In this document: positions 28,924-37,752 of the stretch, piece after piece
Layout: every line of letters begins with the position of its first letter
Position numbering within the stretch: the first letter of the stretch is position 1
Assembly (NCBI RefSeq): GCF_032595075.1
Contig: NZ_CP118735.1
Location: 2,136,001 to 2,200,000 of the forward strand
DNA: 64,000 bases
DNA from: Streptococcus sp. 29887
GTDB taxonomy: Bacteria; Bacillota; Bacilli; Lactobacillales; Streptococcaceae
Direction: 5' to 3'
Position numbers and translations under genes: made by a program
Notes under the pieces: model-generated
Database searches by the model: none
What the model was told of the DNA's origin: nothing
What the model saw: the letters and a program-made list of their open reading frames with translations, nothing else

Positions 28924-30015
28924 TTATAGCAAGGCCTTGAATTGAATGTTTGAATCTTCCAAGAAGCAATCGTCAAAGCCACGTGGGTGATGGTATTCAA
29001 TACGGTCTTTGTCAAGTGGATAGGTGTACTTGCCACCAACTTCCCAGATAAATGGATGGAAGTCATATTGCAAGCGTTCTTTACGCATTTTCCAGAGCTG
29101 CAAGATTTCATCTGTTGATGCCATGAAGTTAGACCAGATGTCATAGTGAACTGGGATAATAACCTTAGCACGCAAGTTTTCTGCCATACGAAGAAGGTCG
29201 ATTGATGTCATCTTGTCTTGGATACCGATTGGGTTATCACCATAGTTGTTGATAGCAACGTCAATGTTGAAGTCACGGCCGTGTTTTGCAAAGTAGTTAG
29301 AGAAGTGGGAGTCTGCACCGTGGTAGATGGTTCCGCCAGGTGTTTCAAAGACATAGTTGACTGCCTTGCGAGCCATGAGCTCATCTGTCACAGGAAGACC
29401 TGCTAGCTTGCCACCGTTTTCTTCGTAGCCATCGATTGGAAGAGTTACCAAGCAAGTACGGTCGAAGGATTCTACAGCGTGTACCTTGATGTCTTTGAAT
29501 TCAAAGCTGTCGCCCGGTGCGATACGGATGATACGGTCAGCTGGAACACCCCATTTTTCCCAAATGTCGCCACTTTCAACTGGTCCTACAAATTTGACAT
29601 GATCCAATTTTGGATTGTTGATGATAGCAGCGGCTGTGCTGATGTCCATGTGGTCACTGTGGACGTGCGATACTAGGTAGTAGTCCAATTCATTGATGGC
29701 AAATGGATCGATAACCATTGGTTGTACACGCAAGTTTGGTTGCAATTTACGGACACCTGCCATATTAGCCATTTGGTGACCCCAAACCATGTCTTTTACT
29801 TTTTTAGTTGACTTACCGCGTGATGACCAAAGGTCCATGACCACGTTCGCACCACCTGGTGTCTTAATCCAAACACCACAGTTACCAAGCCACCACATAG
29901 CAAAGTTGCCTTCTGGCACTACTTCTTCTTCAATTTCTTCATTAAGCCAAGTTCCCCACTCTGGGAAAGTTGAAAGAATCCATGATTCTCTTGTAATATC
30001 TTGAACTTTAGCCAT
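28924..30015 (-). CDS. ulaG: L-ascorbate-6-phosphate lactonase
   Basis: This enzyme opens the lactone ring of ascorbate-6-P to give 3-keto-L-gulonate-6-P. The 363-residue metallo-beta-lactamase-fold protein has the metal motif SHVHSDHMD (about 115-123), GNCGVWIKTPGG in the N-terminal sheet, and HGADSHFSN. The ATG has AGGAGG 7 nt upstream. It is a separate transcription unit from the rest of the pathway, with its own copy of the presumed regulator palindrome. Confidence 0.92.
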   Translation of the reverse strand: MAKVQDITRESWILSTFPEWGTWLNEEIEEEVVPEGNFAMWWLGNCGVWIKTPGGANVVMDLWSSRGKSTKKVKDMVWGHQMANMAGVRKLQPNLRVQPMVIDPFAINELDYYLVSHVHSDHMDISTAAAIINNPKLDHVKFVGPVESGDIWEKWGVPADRIIRIAPGDSFEFKDIKVHAVESFDRTCLVTLPIDGYEENGGKLAGLPVTDELMARKAVNYVFETPGGTIYHGADSHFSNYFAKHGRDFNIDVAINNYGDNPIGIQDKMTSIDLLRMAENLRAKVIIPVHYDIWSNFMASTDEILQLWKMRKERLQYDFHPFIWEVGGKYTYPLDKDRIEYHHPRGFDDCFLEDSNIQFKALL

Positions 30016-30057
30016 TTTTCATTCCTCCTATAAGGCTGATTGTGTTTCTATGTTTCT

Positions 30058-30124
30058 AGTATATGCTCAACAGGTCACAAAAAAAAGACCAAATAAAACA
30101 CAGGCTTGTGTTCACATTTGGACT
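30058..30124 (-). promoter_or_regulatory. ulaG promoter and upstream 39-bp palindromic operator
   Basis: -10 TATACT (30058-30063) with a T-run instead of a -35. A 39-bp imperfect palindrome at 30086-30124 has outer arms AGTCCAAAT/ATTTGGTCT and inner arms AACACA/TGTGTT. It is nearly identical to the one at 37589-37627 and lies the same 22 bp from the -10. Confidence 0.8.
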
Positions 30125-30146
30125 TTAAGGCTTAGGCAAGCAAAAA

Positions 30147-31835
30147 TCAGTACAAATCTGTTTCAATATCGCGACTAGATACATTTGACAGCAGTTCATT
30201 ACTGATGAGCTTTTGCAGTCTACCTTTGAGTTCTTGGGCTGTCTTTCCATCTGATAAATAGCCAGCCAAGAGCTTATCTAACTCTACTGCAAATCCCTGC
30301 TTCTCATCAGACAGGCTACGGTATTTGGCAAAGTGGGTGAGATTGAGTACGTCATCGAAATCCAAGATTGGATGGACCCGTACCAGTGGGAAATCCGTTT
30401 CCAAACCCTCACTAGTTGTAATTAAGAAATCTACTTCCAACAAATCTTCAACACTTTTAAATTGCTCCGTAGTAAAGACTGCTCCAATTTTCTTATCAGG
30501 CAAATGATGCTGGCATTGTCTATAGAGCAGGCGTTGAACAGAAACTCCCTCATCACAGATTAGATAGATGTTTTGGCTCTGTACCTTTCGGGTTCCACTT
30601 CGGCGAATAGCCCCTCCTAGATGAATGGTCAGATAGGCAATGTCCTCATCTGTCAGCTCAATCTCCCATTCCTCCTCTAATATCTTACTGGAAACTTGGG
30701 TAACGGCAAATAAAGTGCTGTACTTCTCCTGGATTTGCTTGACCATTGGATTTTTGGATAAAATCCCATAGGTCTTTCTGAATAGTAGGGCCTTACAGTG
30801 GGCTAAGAGATGTCTAGCTAGCTCCTCTGGATTTTCCAACTCAAAGGAAGAATGGACTTCAAAGTGGTGAATAAAACGATTAACCACCCGTTTTAATTCA
30901 TCAAAATCCTGGCTGGTGACATGAGCATCGCTATCCTTGCGATAGGATAGCAACAAGATGGCAATCAAGGAAACCTCAATATCATCTAGCTCCAAATCAA
31001 AACTAGACCACAGTGCCTCCTTAAAATCTTGCGCCACCAGATACTCAATCCGTTCTCGAACCTGTTCAAATTCCTTGAGAATGGCTCGTTCTTCCAACTC
31101 ATCCAACTCCATATTGCGATAGCTGAGTAAGAGAAAGGGGAGAACCTTAAGCATAAACTCAATCTCATAACGGTTGATTTTCTTCCCTAATTTCTTCTCT
31201 AAACCAGGTACCTGTTTCTGCCAAAAACGAGCCATTTCTTCTGAGAAGAGAATTTGATAACCAACTAAATCCGATAATTTCTCTTCAAGGACTTGAAGAA
31301 AGCCCTTGTTGGCATCTGAAAAAATGCTATAAAGTAGAGAATGAACATACTGGATTTTGTTCAGGGGATGGCAAACTAAGCTATAGCCTTGGCTCTTGGA
31401 CACATAGAGGGTCATCTTATATTGCTCCTGTGTCAGTTGCGATCGAATTTCATTGAGGTCATTCAAGACTGTGTTACGAGAAACCTCTGTCAGTTCCATA
31501 AGCTTTTCAATGGTTACCCGTTCGGGTGTGATACAAATGTAGACCATCATCAATTGAATACGTTCATCCATATTCATAATGTAGCTATAGGAATCAATGG
31601 AATCTAAGAGTTGGCGACAGGCTTGCTTTTGCTCTTCGGACAAGCGAATGCCTATCCGAGGCAGACTTTCCAGAGCTTCAATACCTTTTGGCAAAGAAGC
31701 ATTGATTTTTTCCAAATGGTAGTAGATTTTTCTACGCGATTGTTGCAATTCCTTGGAAATAGCCATAATGGTTTCTGGCTCTTGGATACCAATCAAATGA
31801 CGCAATAAGGCACAACTGCTTTTATCTAGTAACAC
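30147..31835 (-). CDS. PRD-domain transcriptional activator of the ula genes
   Basis: This is a 562-residue BglG/LicR-type regulator. An N-terminal HTH lies at about 1-55 and a second, Mga-like HTH at about 108-135 (TIEKLMELTEVSRNTVLNDL). Two PRD modules follow (about 180-420; the second ends with the conserved LTIHLGGAIRR). A PTS EIIB-like domain with phospho-Cys lies in CDEGVS (about 430). The EIIA domain found at the C-terminus of longer relatives is absent. Its place between ulaG and the ula operon suggests that it reads PTS phosphorylation state and activates both units (inference). No terminator is seen after it. Confidence 0.8.
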   Translation of the reverse strand: MLLDKSSCALLRHLIGIQEPETIMAISKELQQSRRKIYYHLEKINASLPKGIEALESLPRIGIRLSEEQKQACRQLLDSIDSYSYIMNMDERIQLMMVYICITPERVTIEKLMELTEVSRNTVLNDLNEIRSQLTQEQYKMTLYVSKSQGYSLVCHPLNKIQYVHSLLYSIFSDANKGFLQVLEEKLSDLVGYQILFSEEMARFWQKQVPGLEKKLGKKINRYEIEFMLKVLPFLLLSYRNMELDELEERAILKEFEQVRERIEYLVAQDFKEALWSSFDLELDDIEVSLIAILLLSYRKDSDAHVTSQDFDELKRVVNRFIHHFEVHSSFELENPEELARHLLAHCKALLFRKTYGILSKNPMVKQIQEKYSTLFAVTQVSSKILEEEWEIELTDEDIAYLTIHLGGAIRRSGTRKVQSQNIYLICDEGVSVQRLLYRQCQHHLPDKKIGAVFTTEQFKSVEDLLEVDFLITTSEGLETDFPLVRVHPILDFDDVLNLTHFAKYRSLSDEKQGFAVELDKLLAGYLSDGKTAQELKGRLQKLISNELLSNVSSRDIETDLY

Positions 31836-31952
31836 CGTTTTTCCCTCCTCTCTTTCTCTATCTTAACACATTTATGCACCAATTTCTAATAATTATAAAA
31901 ACTGAACGTATTCGTGCATCTTCATTCAAAATTGCCGACCCACCTAAATAGC

Positions 31953-32570
31953 TTAGTAGATACTCTTGATAATCTCCACCCGTGTAATCAAATCCCCATG
32001 CATATTGTCAATCCGTAGAGCCACATTCTTCAGATAGACACAGGCACCAATAGCAATGGTTTTCTCCTCTTCATTGAGTTTGCGGGTCACAAATTCACGT
32101 AGTGTTTCACTGCCCTCGCTAGGAATTTTAACCCTGGCAATGATATTGGCAACCCTGACCTTCTGGCTGGCCCGCATGATGATATTATTAGAGTCATCAA
32201 ACTGGGTAAAGAGGTATTTTCTCACAGCAAATAAGATGGCAACCGACACAATACCAATCAGGTAATCCATGCTTGACCCATGTTCCACAATCAATTGGCG
32301 GGCAATAGCAACCAAGAGCACCTCGATGACAGTACTAGGGGATTGTTTGCAGAGCATTTTGATGAATTCGACCCCGACTGCCAAGGTCATAGCCTTGCTT
32401 AAAAAACTCTGGATAAAGTTATCCGCTTGAATACCACCCGTCAGTGAACCAACTAAATCCGCCAACAACAAACCTGACAGTGCTAGTAGGGCTAATCCTA
32501 AAATGGCTGATAAAATCAACTCCAGATAGTAGGCAACCTCTGTCAGACTATCTTGTAAAAACTTTCTCAT
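31953..32570 (-). CDS. PsiE-domain membrane protein
   Basis: This 205-residue protein has four predicted membrane spans in the first 130 residues, with the PsiE-like layout (LELILSAILGLALLALSGLL; FIKMLCKQSPSTVIEVLLVAIAR). A soluble beta-rich C-terminal domain follows (IPSEGSETLREFVTRKLNEE). The start is the ATG at 32570 behind GGAGAGG; the upstream TTG reading is rejected. It lies downstream of a strong terminator that follows ulaF, so it may be expressed only by read-through. Function is unknown. Confidence 0.7.
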   Translation of the reverse strand: MRKFLQDSLTEVAYYLELILSAILGLALLALSGLLLADLVGSLTGGIQADNFIQSFLSKAMTLAVGVEFIKMLCKQSPSTVIEVLLVAIARQLIVEHGSSMDYLIGIVSVAILFAVRKYLFTQFDDSNNIIMRASQKVRVANIIARVKIPSEGSETLREFVTRKLNEEEKTIAIGACVYLKNVALRIDNMHGDLITRVEIIKSIY

Positions 32571-32583
32571 GTCCTCTCCTTTC

Positions 32584-32623
32584 AAAAAAAGAAGAATGAG
32601 GAGAGCTCTTTTCTCATTCTTCT
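32584..32623 (-). terminator. Terminator between ulaF and the PsiE-type gene
   Basis: On the minus strand AGAAGAATGAG, a 12-nt loop, CTCATTCTTCT, then TTTTTTT, which runs straight into the Shine-Dalgarno of the next gene. Confidence 0.8.
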
Positions 32624-32648
32624 AATCATTTTTGGCTAGAAACAAAGC

Positions 32649-33365
32649 TTAGTGTTCATCACCTTTTTGTCCGTAGTAGGCATTTGGACCGTGCTTACGG
32701 AGATAGTGCTTGTCCATGATATAGCTTGGTGCTGGTTCCACCCGTGGATTGATTTGCTCTGTGTAGCGGTTCATCCGAGCCACTTCTTCTAGGACAACAC
32801 TGTGGTAAACTGCCTGGGCAGGATCCTTGCCCCAAGTGAATGGACCGTGATTACGGACAACAATTCCTGGTACTGCAACTGGGTCGATGCCACGGCGCTC
32901 AAATTCCTCAATAATGACTGAGCCTGTTTCCTTTTCATAGGCAGTATTCACTTCTTCGGCCGTCAAAGAACGGGCACACGGTACTGGACCGTAGAAATAG
33001 TCTGCGTGCGTTGTTCCATAAAATGGAATGTCACGACCAGCCTGAGCCCAACCAACTGCCTCTGTCGAATGTGTATGGACAACAGCATGGACATTTGGCC
33101 AAGCCTTGTAGAGGGCAACGTGGGTCGCCAAATCAGACGACGGGTTGAGATCACCTTCTACCACATTTCCATCCAAGTCAGTCACCACCATGTTTTCTGG
33201 TGACAATTTTTCGTAATCAACACCTGAAGGCTTGATGACAATGCGACCAAGTTCACGGCAGACTTCTGATACGTTGCCCCAGGTAAACTTGACAAGCCCA
33301 TGAGCAGGTAGGGCGATATTGGCTTCATAGACCCGTTGGCGCATTTCCTGTAAATCTTTTGGCAT
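32649..33365 (-). CDS. ulaF: L-ribulose-5-phosphate 4-epimerase
   Basis: This enzyme interconverts L-ribulose-5-P and D-xylulose-5-P, the last step of ascorbate catabolism. The 238-residue class II aldolase-fold protein has the zinc ligands in VVHTHST (about 95-101) and the NHGPFTWG motif (about 170). Its start overlaps the ulaE stop by one base, showing tight coupling. Confidence 0.93.
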   Translation of the reverse strand: MPKDLQEMRQRVYEANIALPAHGLVKFTWGNVSEVCRELGRIVIKPSGVDYEKLSPENMVVTDLDGNVVEGDLNPSSDLATHVALYKAWPNVHAVVHTHSTEAVGWAQAGRDIPFYGTTHADYFYGPVPCARSLTAEEVNTAYEKETGSVIIEEFERRGIDPVAVPGIVVRNHGPFTWGKDPAQAVYHSVVLEEVARMNRYTEQINPRVEPAPSYIMDKHYLRKHGPNAYYGQKGDEH

Positions 33366-34228
33366 TAGTTCAACCCCGCTTTCTCAATCAATGGATAGAG
33401 GAAATCCTGCGCTTCTTTGATAGCTGCTCGTGTTTCCTCAACCGTTTCGCAGTTCTCTGACCACATTTCAATCAAGAATGGACCTTGGTAGTTGGTCTTT
33501 TTCAAGACTGCAAACATATTGTCCCAGTCCACACAGCCCTGACCGAATGGTACATCGCGGAATTGACCCTTGGAGCTTTCAGTTACCGCATAGGTATCTT
33601 TCAGGTGAAGGGCTGCGATAGAGCGATGACCTAGGTAAAATTCGCTATAAATATCATTGTGCCAAGCAGACACGTTTCCAGTATCTGGATAAACAAAGAG
33701 ATATGGTGAGTCGATTTCCTTCTCAACTGCTAGATATTTTTCAATGGAGTTGATAAATGGATCATCCATAATCTCAATAGCCAACATGACCTGAGCCTGT
33801 TCTGCCCAGTCGCAAGCCTTGCGGAGATTCTTGATGAAACGTTCTCTAGTTTCAGGTGATTTTTCCTCATAGTAAACATCGTAACCAGCCAACTGGATGA
33901 CACGGACACCCAAGTCCTGAGCCAGTTCGATACACTGTTTCATGGTTTCTAAAGACTTAGCTTCAAGAGCAGGATCATTGGAACCAAGCGGATAACGACG
34001 GTGACCAGAGAAGCAAATGGTCGGAATACGGACACCTGTTTCATAGATGGCCTTGACCAAATCCAAACGCTCTTCCTTGGTCCATTCCAATCGTGCCAAA
34101 CGAGCATCGCTCTCATCCACCGACATTTCCACAAAGTCGAAACCTAATTCTTTGGCAAACTCCAAACGCTCTTTCCATGTGAAATGCTTAGGCGTTGCCT
34201 TTTCATATATTCCGATTGGTCGTGCCAT
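33365..34228 (-). CDS. ulaE: L-ribulose-5-phosphate 3-epimerase
   Basis: This enzyme converts L-xylulose-5-P to L-ribulose-5-P. The 287-residue TIM-barrel protein begins MARPIGIYEKATPKHFTWKE and carries the metal/acid residues in EIMDD (about 151) and IEMWSEN (about 253). It lies 5 nt after ulaD and overlaps ulaF by one base. Confidence 0.93.
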   Translation of the reverse strand: MARPIGIYEKATPKHFTWKERLEFAKELGFDFVEMSVDESDARLARLEWTKEERLDLVKAIYETGVRIPTICFSGHRRYPLGSNDPALEAKSLETMKQCIELAQDLGVRVIQLAGYDVYYEEKSPETRERFIKNLRKACDWAEQAQVMLAIEIMDDPFINSIEKYLAVEKEIDSPYLFVYPDTGNVSAWHNDIYSEFYLGHRSIAALHLKDTYAVTESSKGQFRDVPFGQGCVDWDNMFAVLKKTNYQGPFLIEMWSENCETVEETRAAIKEAQDFLYPLIEKAGLN

Positions 34229-34233
34229 AGGCC

Positions 34234-34899
34234 TTACCCCCAGATACGACGGATTTCGTCTTTGAATTCACGCGCCGCAGCTGCTGGATCTGCTGCTTCT
34301 GTAATACCGCGACCTGCGATAAAGGTGAAGACATCTACACCCTCGAAGAGTTTGAGGGTATCCACATCAAGACCACCTGTTACAGAAACACGGAAGCCCA
34401 TTTCAACCAATTTTTTCACTTTATTGAGGTCTTTTTCGCCCCAAGTTTCGCCAGCAAGGAGGGCGTCACGAGATTGGTGGTAAATCGCTTGGGAAATGCC
34501 TGCGTCCAACCAAAGCTGAGCTTGTTCAAACGTCCAATCACCGTAAAGTTCGATTTGGATTTCACCCTTGTCGCCACGTACTTCCTTGATAGCCTTCAAA
34601 GCAGCTTCCATGGTTGGAATGGTCGCAGAACAGATACAAGTCATCCAGTCCGCACCACGAACGGCATTGTTTTTAGCCACAGTACCTCCCGCATCTGCAC
34701 ACTTGGTATCTGCAACAATGATTTTGTCTGGGAAAAGGCTGCGAAGAACTTCCACCAATTCGCTACCAACTTGGAGCAAGCAAACCGTACCTGCTTCAAT
34801 CACGTCAACTTCATGACCAACAGACACAGCAGCCTTAATCGCTCCTTGCAAATCTGAGTGATCCAATGCAACCTGTAAATTTGGGATATGTTTTGTCAT
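34234..34899 (-). CDS. ulaD: 3-keto-L-gulonate-6-phosphate decarboxylase
   Basis: This 221-residue OMP-decarboxylase-superfamily barrel removes CO2 from 3-keto-L-gulonate-6-P to give L-xylulose-5-P. Visible motifs are LQVALDH at the N-terminus, VADTKCADAGG (catalytic DxK(xx)D-type), HQSRDA and the phosphate loop IAGRGITEA. It begins 95 nt after ulaC; the gap holds a short imperfect GAATAG/CTATTC hairpin and no clear promoter. Confidence 0.92.
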   Translation of the reverse strand: MTKHIPNLQVALDHSDLQGAIKAAVSVGHEVDVIEAGTVCLLQVGSELVEVLRSLFPDKIIVADTKCADAGGTVAKNNAVRGADWMTCICSATIPTMEAALKAIKEVRGDKGEIQIELYGDWTFEQAQLWLDAGISQAIYHQSRDALLAGETWGEKDLNKVKKLVEMGFRVSVTGGLDVDTLKLFEGVDVFTFIAGRGITEAADPAAAAREFKDEIRRIWG

Positions 34900-34994
34900 A
34901 ATACTATTACCAAGAGTGAATAGACGGCCGATAAAGCTTCCTATTCCCCTTCAATTCCTTTCATTTTTGTCTATATCAATTTCTAACCGCCAAA

Positions 34995-35480
34995 TTAGCT
35001 TTCCAAGTCTAAACCTTCTAAGTAAGGGCTGTTTTTAGACTCTTCAACCATTGCCAATACTTCTTCTGGAGTTTTGCAGGCAATCAAACGCTCGATTGAA
35101 TTTTCCAATTCGAAGAGGGCGATGATTTGCGGAATGGCTACTGAAGTATGGATTTTTGGATCTGTCGCAGCCAAGGTCAATAGGACAGAAACCTCCTTAC
35201 CATCTGAGAAGGCTACTGGTTTTGTCAGGGTAATCAAAGCAAAGGAATCTTTCAAAACACCGACACCAGCCTGGGCATGAGGCATAGCCATACCTGGCAT
35301 GAGCACATAGTAAGGGCCATATTCTTCTGTTGAAGCGATGATGGCATCGTAGTATTCTTCTGTTGCAGCACCGCTTTCAATCAAAGGTTCAACTGCCAAA
35401 TGAACAGCTTCCTGCCAAGTTTCAGCTGTCAAGCCCAAACGGATAGAATTGTTTTCAATAAATGCTTTCTGTAAATTCAT
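34995..35480 (-). CDS. ulaC: Ascorbate-specific PTS EIIA component
   Basis: This is a 161-residue cytoplasmic phosphocarrier. The phospho-His lies in MPGMAMPHAQAG (about 75-86). The C-terminus has the EIIA_2 helical region (VAIPQIIALFE). The start is the ATG at 35480 behind GGAGAAC; the longer frame enters ulaB's 3' flank and is rejected. It passes phosphate from HPr to UlaB. Confidence 0.9.
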   Translation of the reverse strand: MNLQKAFIENNSIRLGLTAETWQEAVHLAVEPLIESGAATEEYYDAIIASTEEYGPYYVLMPGMAMPHAQAGVGVLKDSFALITLTKPVAFSDGKEVSVLLTLAATDPKIHTSVAIPQIIALFELENSIERLIACKTPEEVLAMVEESKNSPYLEGLDLES

Positions 35481-35536
35481 GATGTTCTCCTCTCTATATG
35501 AAAGGGGATGGGAAGAAATCCCGCCCCCTTTTTCCA

Positions 35537-35815
35537 TTACAATACTTGACTAAGTTTTGTCTTGATTTCGTTATCGTCCATGAGGTTGTCAAGACCAACC
35601 AAATGACCATTTGTACGACCTTCCAATTCAGCGATTAAGTGATTTGAAGCAACAACAATGTCATAGCCTGCTGCCAAACCTTTTGCTTCACCTACTGAGC
35701 AAGAAGCAGATTGGAAATCTGTTACACCAAGTTGACGAAGGGCATTTTCAACCTTCATCTTGATAACCATGGATGAACCCATGCCATTACCACAAGCAGT
35801 TAATACTTTAACCAT
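35537..35815 (-). CDS. ulaB: Ascorbate-specific PTS EIIB component
   Basis: This is a 92-residue EIIB protein with the phospho-Cys loop ACGNGMGSSM (about 7-16) of the lactose/galactitol-ascorbate class. It is followed after 56 nt by ulaC. Unusually, 260 bp separate it from ulaA, and a mobile-looking repeat occupies much of that gap. Confidence 0.92.
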   Translation of the reverse strand: MVKVLTACGNGMGSSMVIKMKVENALRQLGVTDFQSASCSVGEAKGLAAGYDIVVASNHLIAELEGRTNGHLVGLDNLMDDNEIKTKLSQVL

Positions 35816-35912
35816 CTTATTTTCTCCTTGTTTTTTATAAAATATATTTTGTTGTTTTTGTTAATGAACCAAGTAATAAACGAAGTTTTGTTCTGTTGAT
35901 TTTCGAAGAGTT

Positions 35913-36074
35913 ATCGTCTTTCAGTTTGCTTTTAGTACGAGGCAACGAGATGCAGGCTGCTTATACAGTCTAATGGCTGTATAAGGTTGGAAATAACACT
36001 TGCGGAGCAAGTCACCCCTGCCGAGTACGGCAAAGCGAGTTAACGAAGTAATAAAAGATAAACTGGATGACGAT
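35913..36074. repeat. 162-bp MITE-like element between ulaA and ulaB
   Basis: Terminal inverted repeats of about 26 bp start ATCGTCTTTCAGTTT...CTTTTAGTAC at the left and match the complement of the right end (GTAATAAAAGATAAACTGGATGACGAT). The core holds the hairpin TTATACAG/CTGTATAA, GGTTGGAAATAA and ACTTGC-GGA-GCAAGT. The right end lies 1-2 bp from the ulaA stop. GTT flanks both ends, a possible target duplication. A shorter relative is at 44472-44564. There is no coding capacity. Confidence 0.75.
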
Positions 36075-36075
36075 G

Positions 36076-37524
36076 TTAGTCCGCTTGCGCCTCACCGCGG
36101 TAGTAAGCTTCCTTATCTTTTGCTTTTGCAAATTGAAGTTGTGGGATAGCCAACAAGAAGAGGCAGACAAGAACATAACCAGCAACGCCGAGGTATTTGA
36201 AGGCATAACCGAATGGCAACCATGGGATTTCAAAGTCGATGTTTCCGTGGTAACCACCGCTCAATTCAAGCAAGCCGACGCAGACTGCACCAAGGGCTAC
36301 TTGAAGGACACCTGAGAGGAAGGAAAGGATTGCTGCTGCTTTCCAACCACCACGTTTGTCAGCGTAAACTGCGATAGCTGCGTTATCGAAGAATACAGGT
36401 ACGAAACCAGTGATGATAAGGATTGGGCTCTTGAAGACAATCAAGAGAACGATAGTGATTAATTGACCAACCAAACCGAAGGCAAAGCCTGAAAGAACTG
36501 CGTTAGATGAACCGAAGCCATAAGAAGCCGCAACGTCCACCGCTGGGAATGAACCTGGAAGTAGTTTGCTTGAGATACCTTGGAAGGCATTTGTCAATTC
36601 TGCTACGAACATGCGTACACCCTGCATCAAGATGAAGAGATATACTGAGAAAGTGAAGGCTGTTTGTACAACGTACATGAAGAATGCTTGTTTAGCTGGG
36701 TTGTATGGTGTGCCAGAAGTGATAACTTCTGGGTTTGCCATGATTTCTGGACCCAAGATGAACAAGATGACACCGAAGAAGACCAACATCAAGGTTGCAG
36801 ATGCAACAACTGTATCGTGGAAGATGTTGAGGAAGCTAGGCAACTTCAAGTTGTCCAAGTTTTCTTCTTTTTTACCAAGTTTTGGAGCAATCTTATCTAC
36901 AAACCAGATTGCGAATTGTTGTTGGTGACCGATGGCAAATCCACCACCACCTGTCAAGCGTTGCGTTGCTTCAACAGTCATGTTTGAGCTGACTGCCCAG
37001 TAGATACCACAGATGATACCGATAGCTGCTGTACCGAATTGGTTACGGAGTCCTGGGATAAGGAAGAGCACCATCAATGAGATTGTTGCCGCTTGTTGTA
37101 CCATGATGTGTCCAGTGATGAACAGAGTACGAACTTTTGTAACCTTACGAAGCGCAACCAAGAGGATGTTGACACCGAAACCGATCAAGAGGGCTGTTGT
37201 TGCTGCTGATACGAAATCAGGAAACTCTTCAGCGATTTTTCCGTTTGCTGCTGCAAGACCGAAGTAAGGGTCAATAACCGCCGCATCAATTTGGAACTTG
37301 TGGTTCAAGGCTGCCAAGATTGGACGGAAGGTTGTTACCAAGCCACCAGCTGCTACGTTTAAAATCATGTAGCCGACAGTTGCTTTGATAAACCCTGCAA
37401 AGACATCATGAGGCTTTTTCTTTAAGAGGGCATAACCCACCAATACCAAAAGACCTACGAAGAAGGCTGGATTCTGCAAGATGTTTTGCGAGAACCAGTT
37501 TAATGGGGTTTGAAGAAAATCCAT
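36076..37524 (-). CDS. ulaA: Ascorbate-specific PTS EIIC component
   Basis: This is a 482-residue SgaT/UlaA-type membrane channel with about ten hydrophobic segments. It starts MDFLQTPLNWFSQNILQNPAF and has internal blocks such as LAALNHKFQIDAAVIDPYFG and GVRMFVAELTNAFQGIS. It imports L-ascorbate with phosphorylation by UlaB. It is the first gene of the operon, directly behind the presumed operator-promoter. Confidence 0.93.
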   Translation of the reverse strand: MDFLQTPLNWFSQNILQNPAFFVGLLVLVGYALLKKKPHDVFAGFIKATVGYMILNVAAGGLVTTFRPILAALNHKFQIDAAVIDPYFGLAAANGKIAEEFPDFVSAATTALLIGFGVNILLVALRKVTKVRTLFITGHIMVQQAATISLMVLFLIPGLRNQFGTAAIGIICGIYWAVSSNMTVEATQRLTGGGGFAIGHQQQFAIWFVDKIAPKLGKKEENLDNLKLPSFLNIFHDTVVASATLMLVFFGVILFILGPEIMANPEVITSGTPYNPAKQAFFMYVVQTAFTFSVYLFILMQGVRMFVAELTNAFQGISSKLLPGSFPAVDVAASYGFGSSNAVLSGFAFGLVGQLITIVLLIVFKSPILIITGFVPVFFDNAAIAVYADKRGGWKAAAILSFLSGVLQVALGAVCVGLLELSGGYHGNIDFEIPWLPFGYAFKYLGVAGYVLVCLFLLAIPQLQFAKAKDKEAYYRGEAQAD

Positions 37525-37560
37525 TTTTCATTCTCCTTTTGAAATGATTTTTATGGTTTT

Positions 37561-37627
37561 ATTATAAATCTTGAAAGCGCAAACAAAAAGACCAAATAAA
37601 ACACAGGCTTGTGTTCACTCTTGGACT
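37561..37627 (-). promoter_or_regulatory. ula operon promoter and upstream 39-bp palindromic operator
   Basis: -10 TATAAT (37561-37566) without a recognisable -35. The palindrome at 37589-37627 (AGTCCAAGA... and ATTTGGTCT arms; AACACA-AGCC-TGTGTT centre) matches the ulaG site and has the same 22-bp distance to the -10. That fits an activator contacting RNA polymerase. Confidence 0.8.
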
Positions 37628-37700
37628 ATTTGTCAATTTTTCTAATAATTACTTATAAACCGTAAAATTTAAAAGACGATTTGGTTTCTGCCCACAAAAT

Positions 37701-37738
37701 AAAAAAGAGGTCAAGAACCATAGGGTTCCTAACCTCTT
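37701..37738 (-). terminator. Terminator after apuA
   Basis: On the minus strand AAGAGGTTAGGAACC-CTAT-GGTTCTTGACCTCTT (two mismatches) is followed by TTTTATTTT. Confidence 0.85.
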
Positions 37739-37752
37739 GGGAGGAAAGCATA

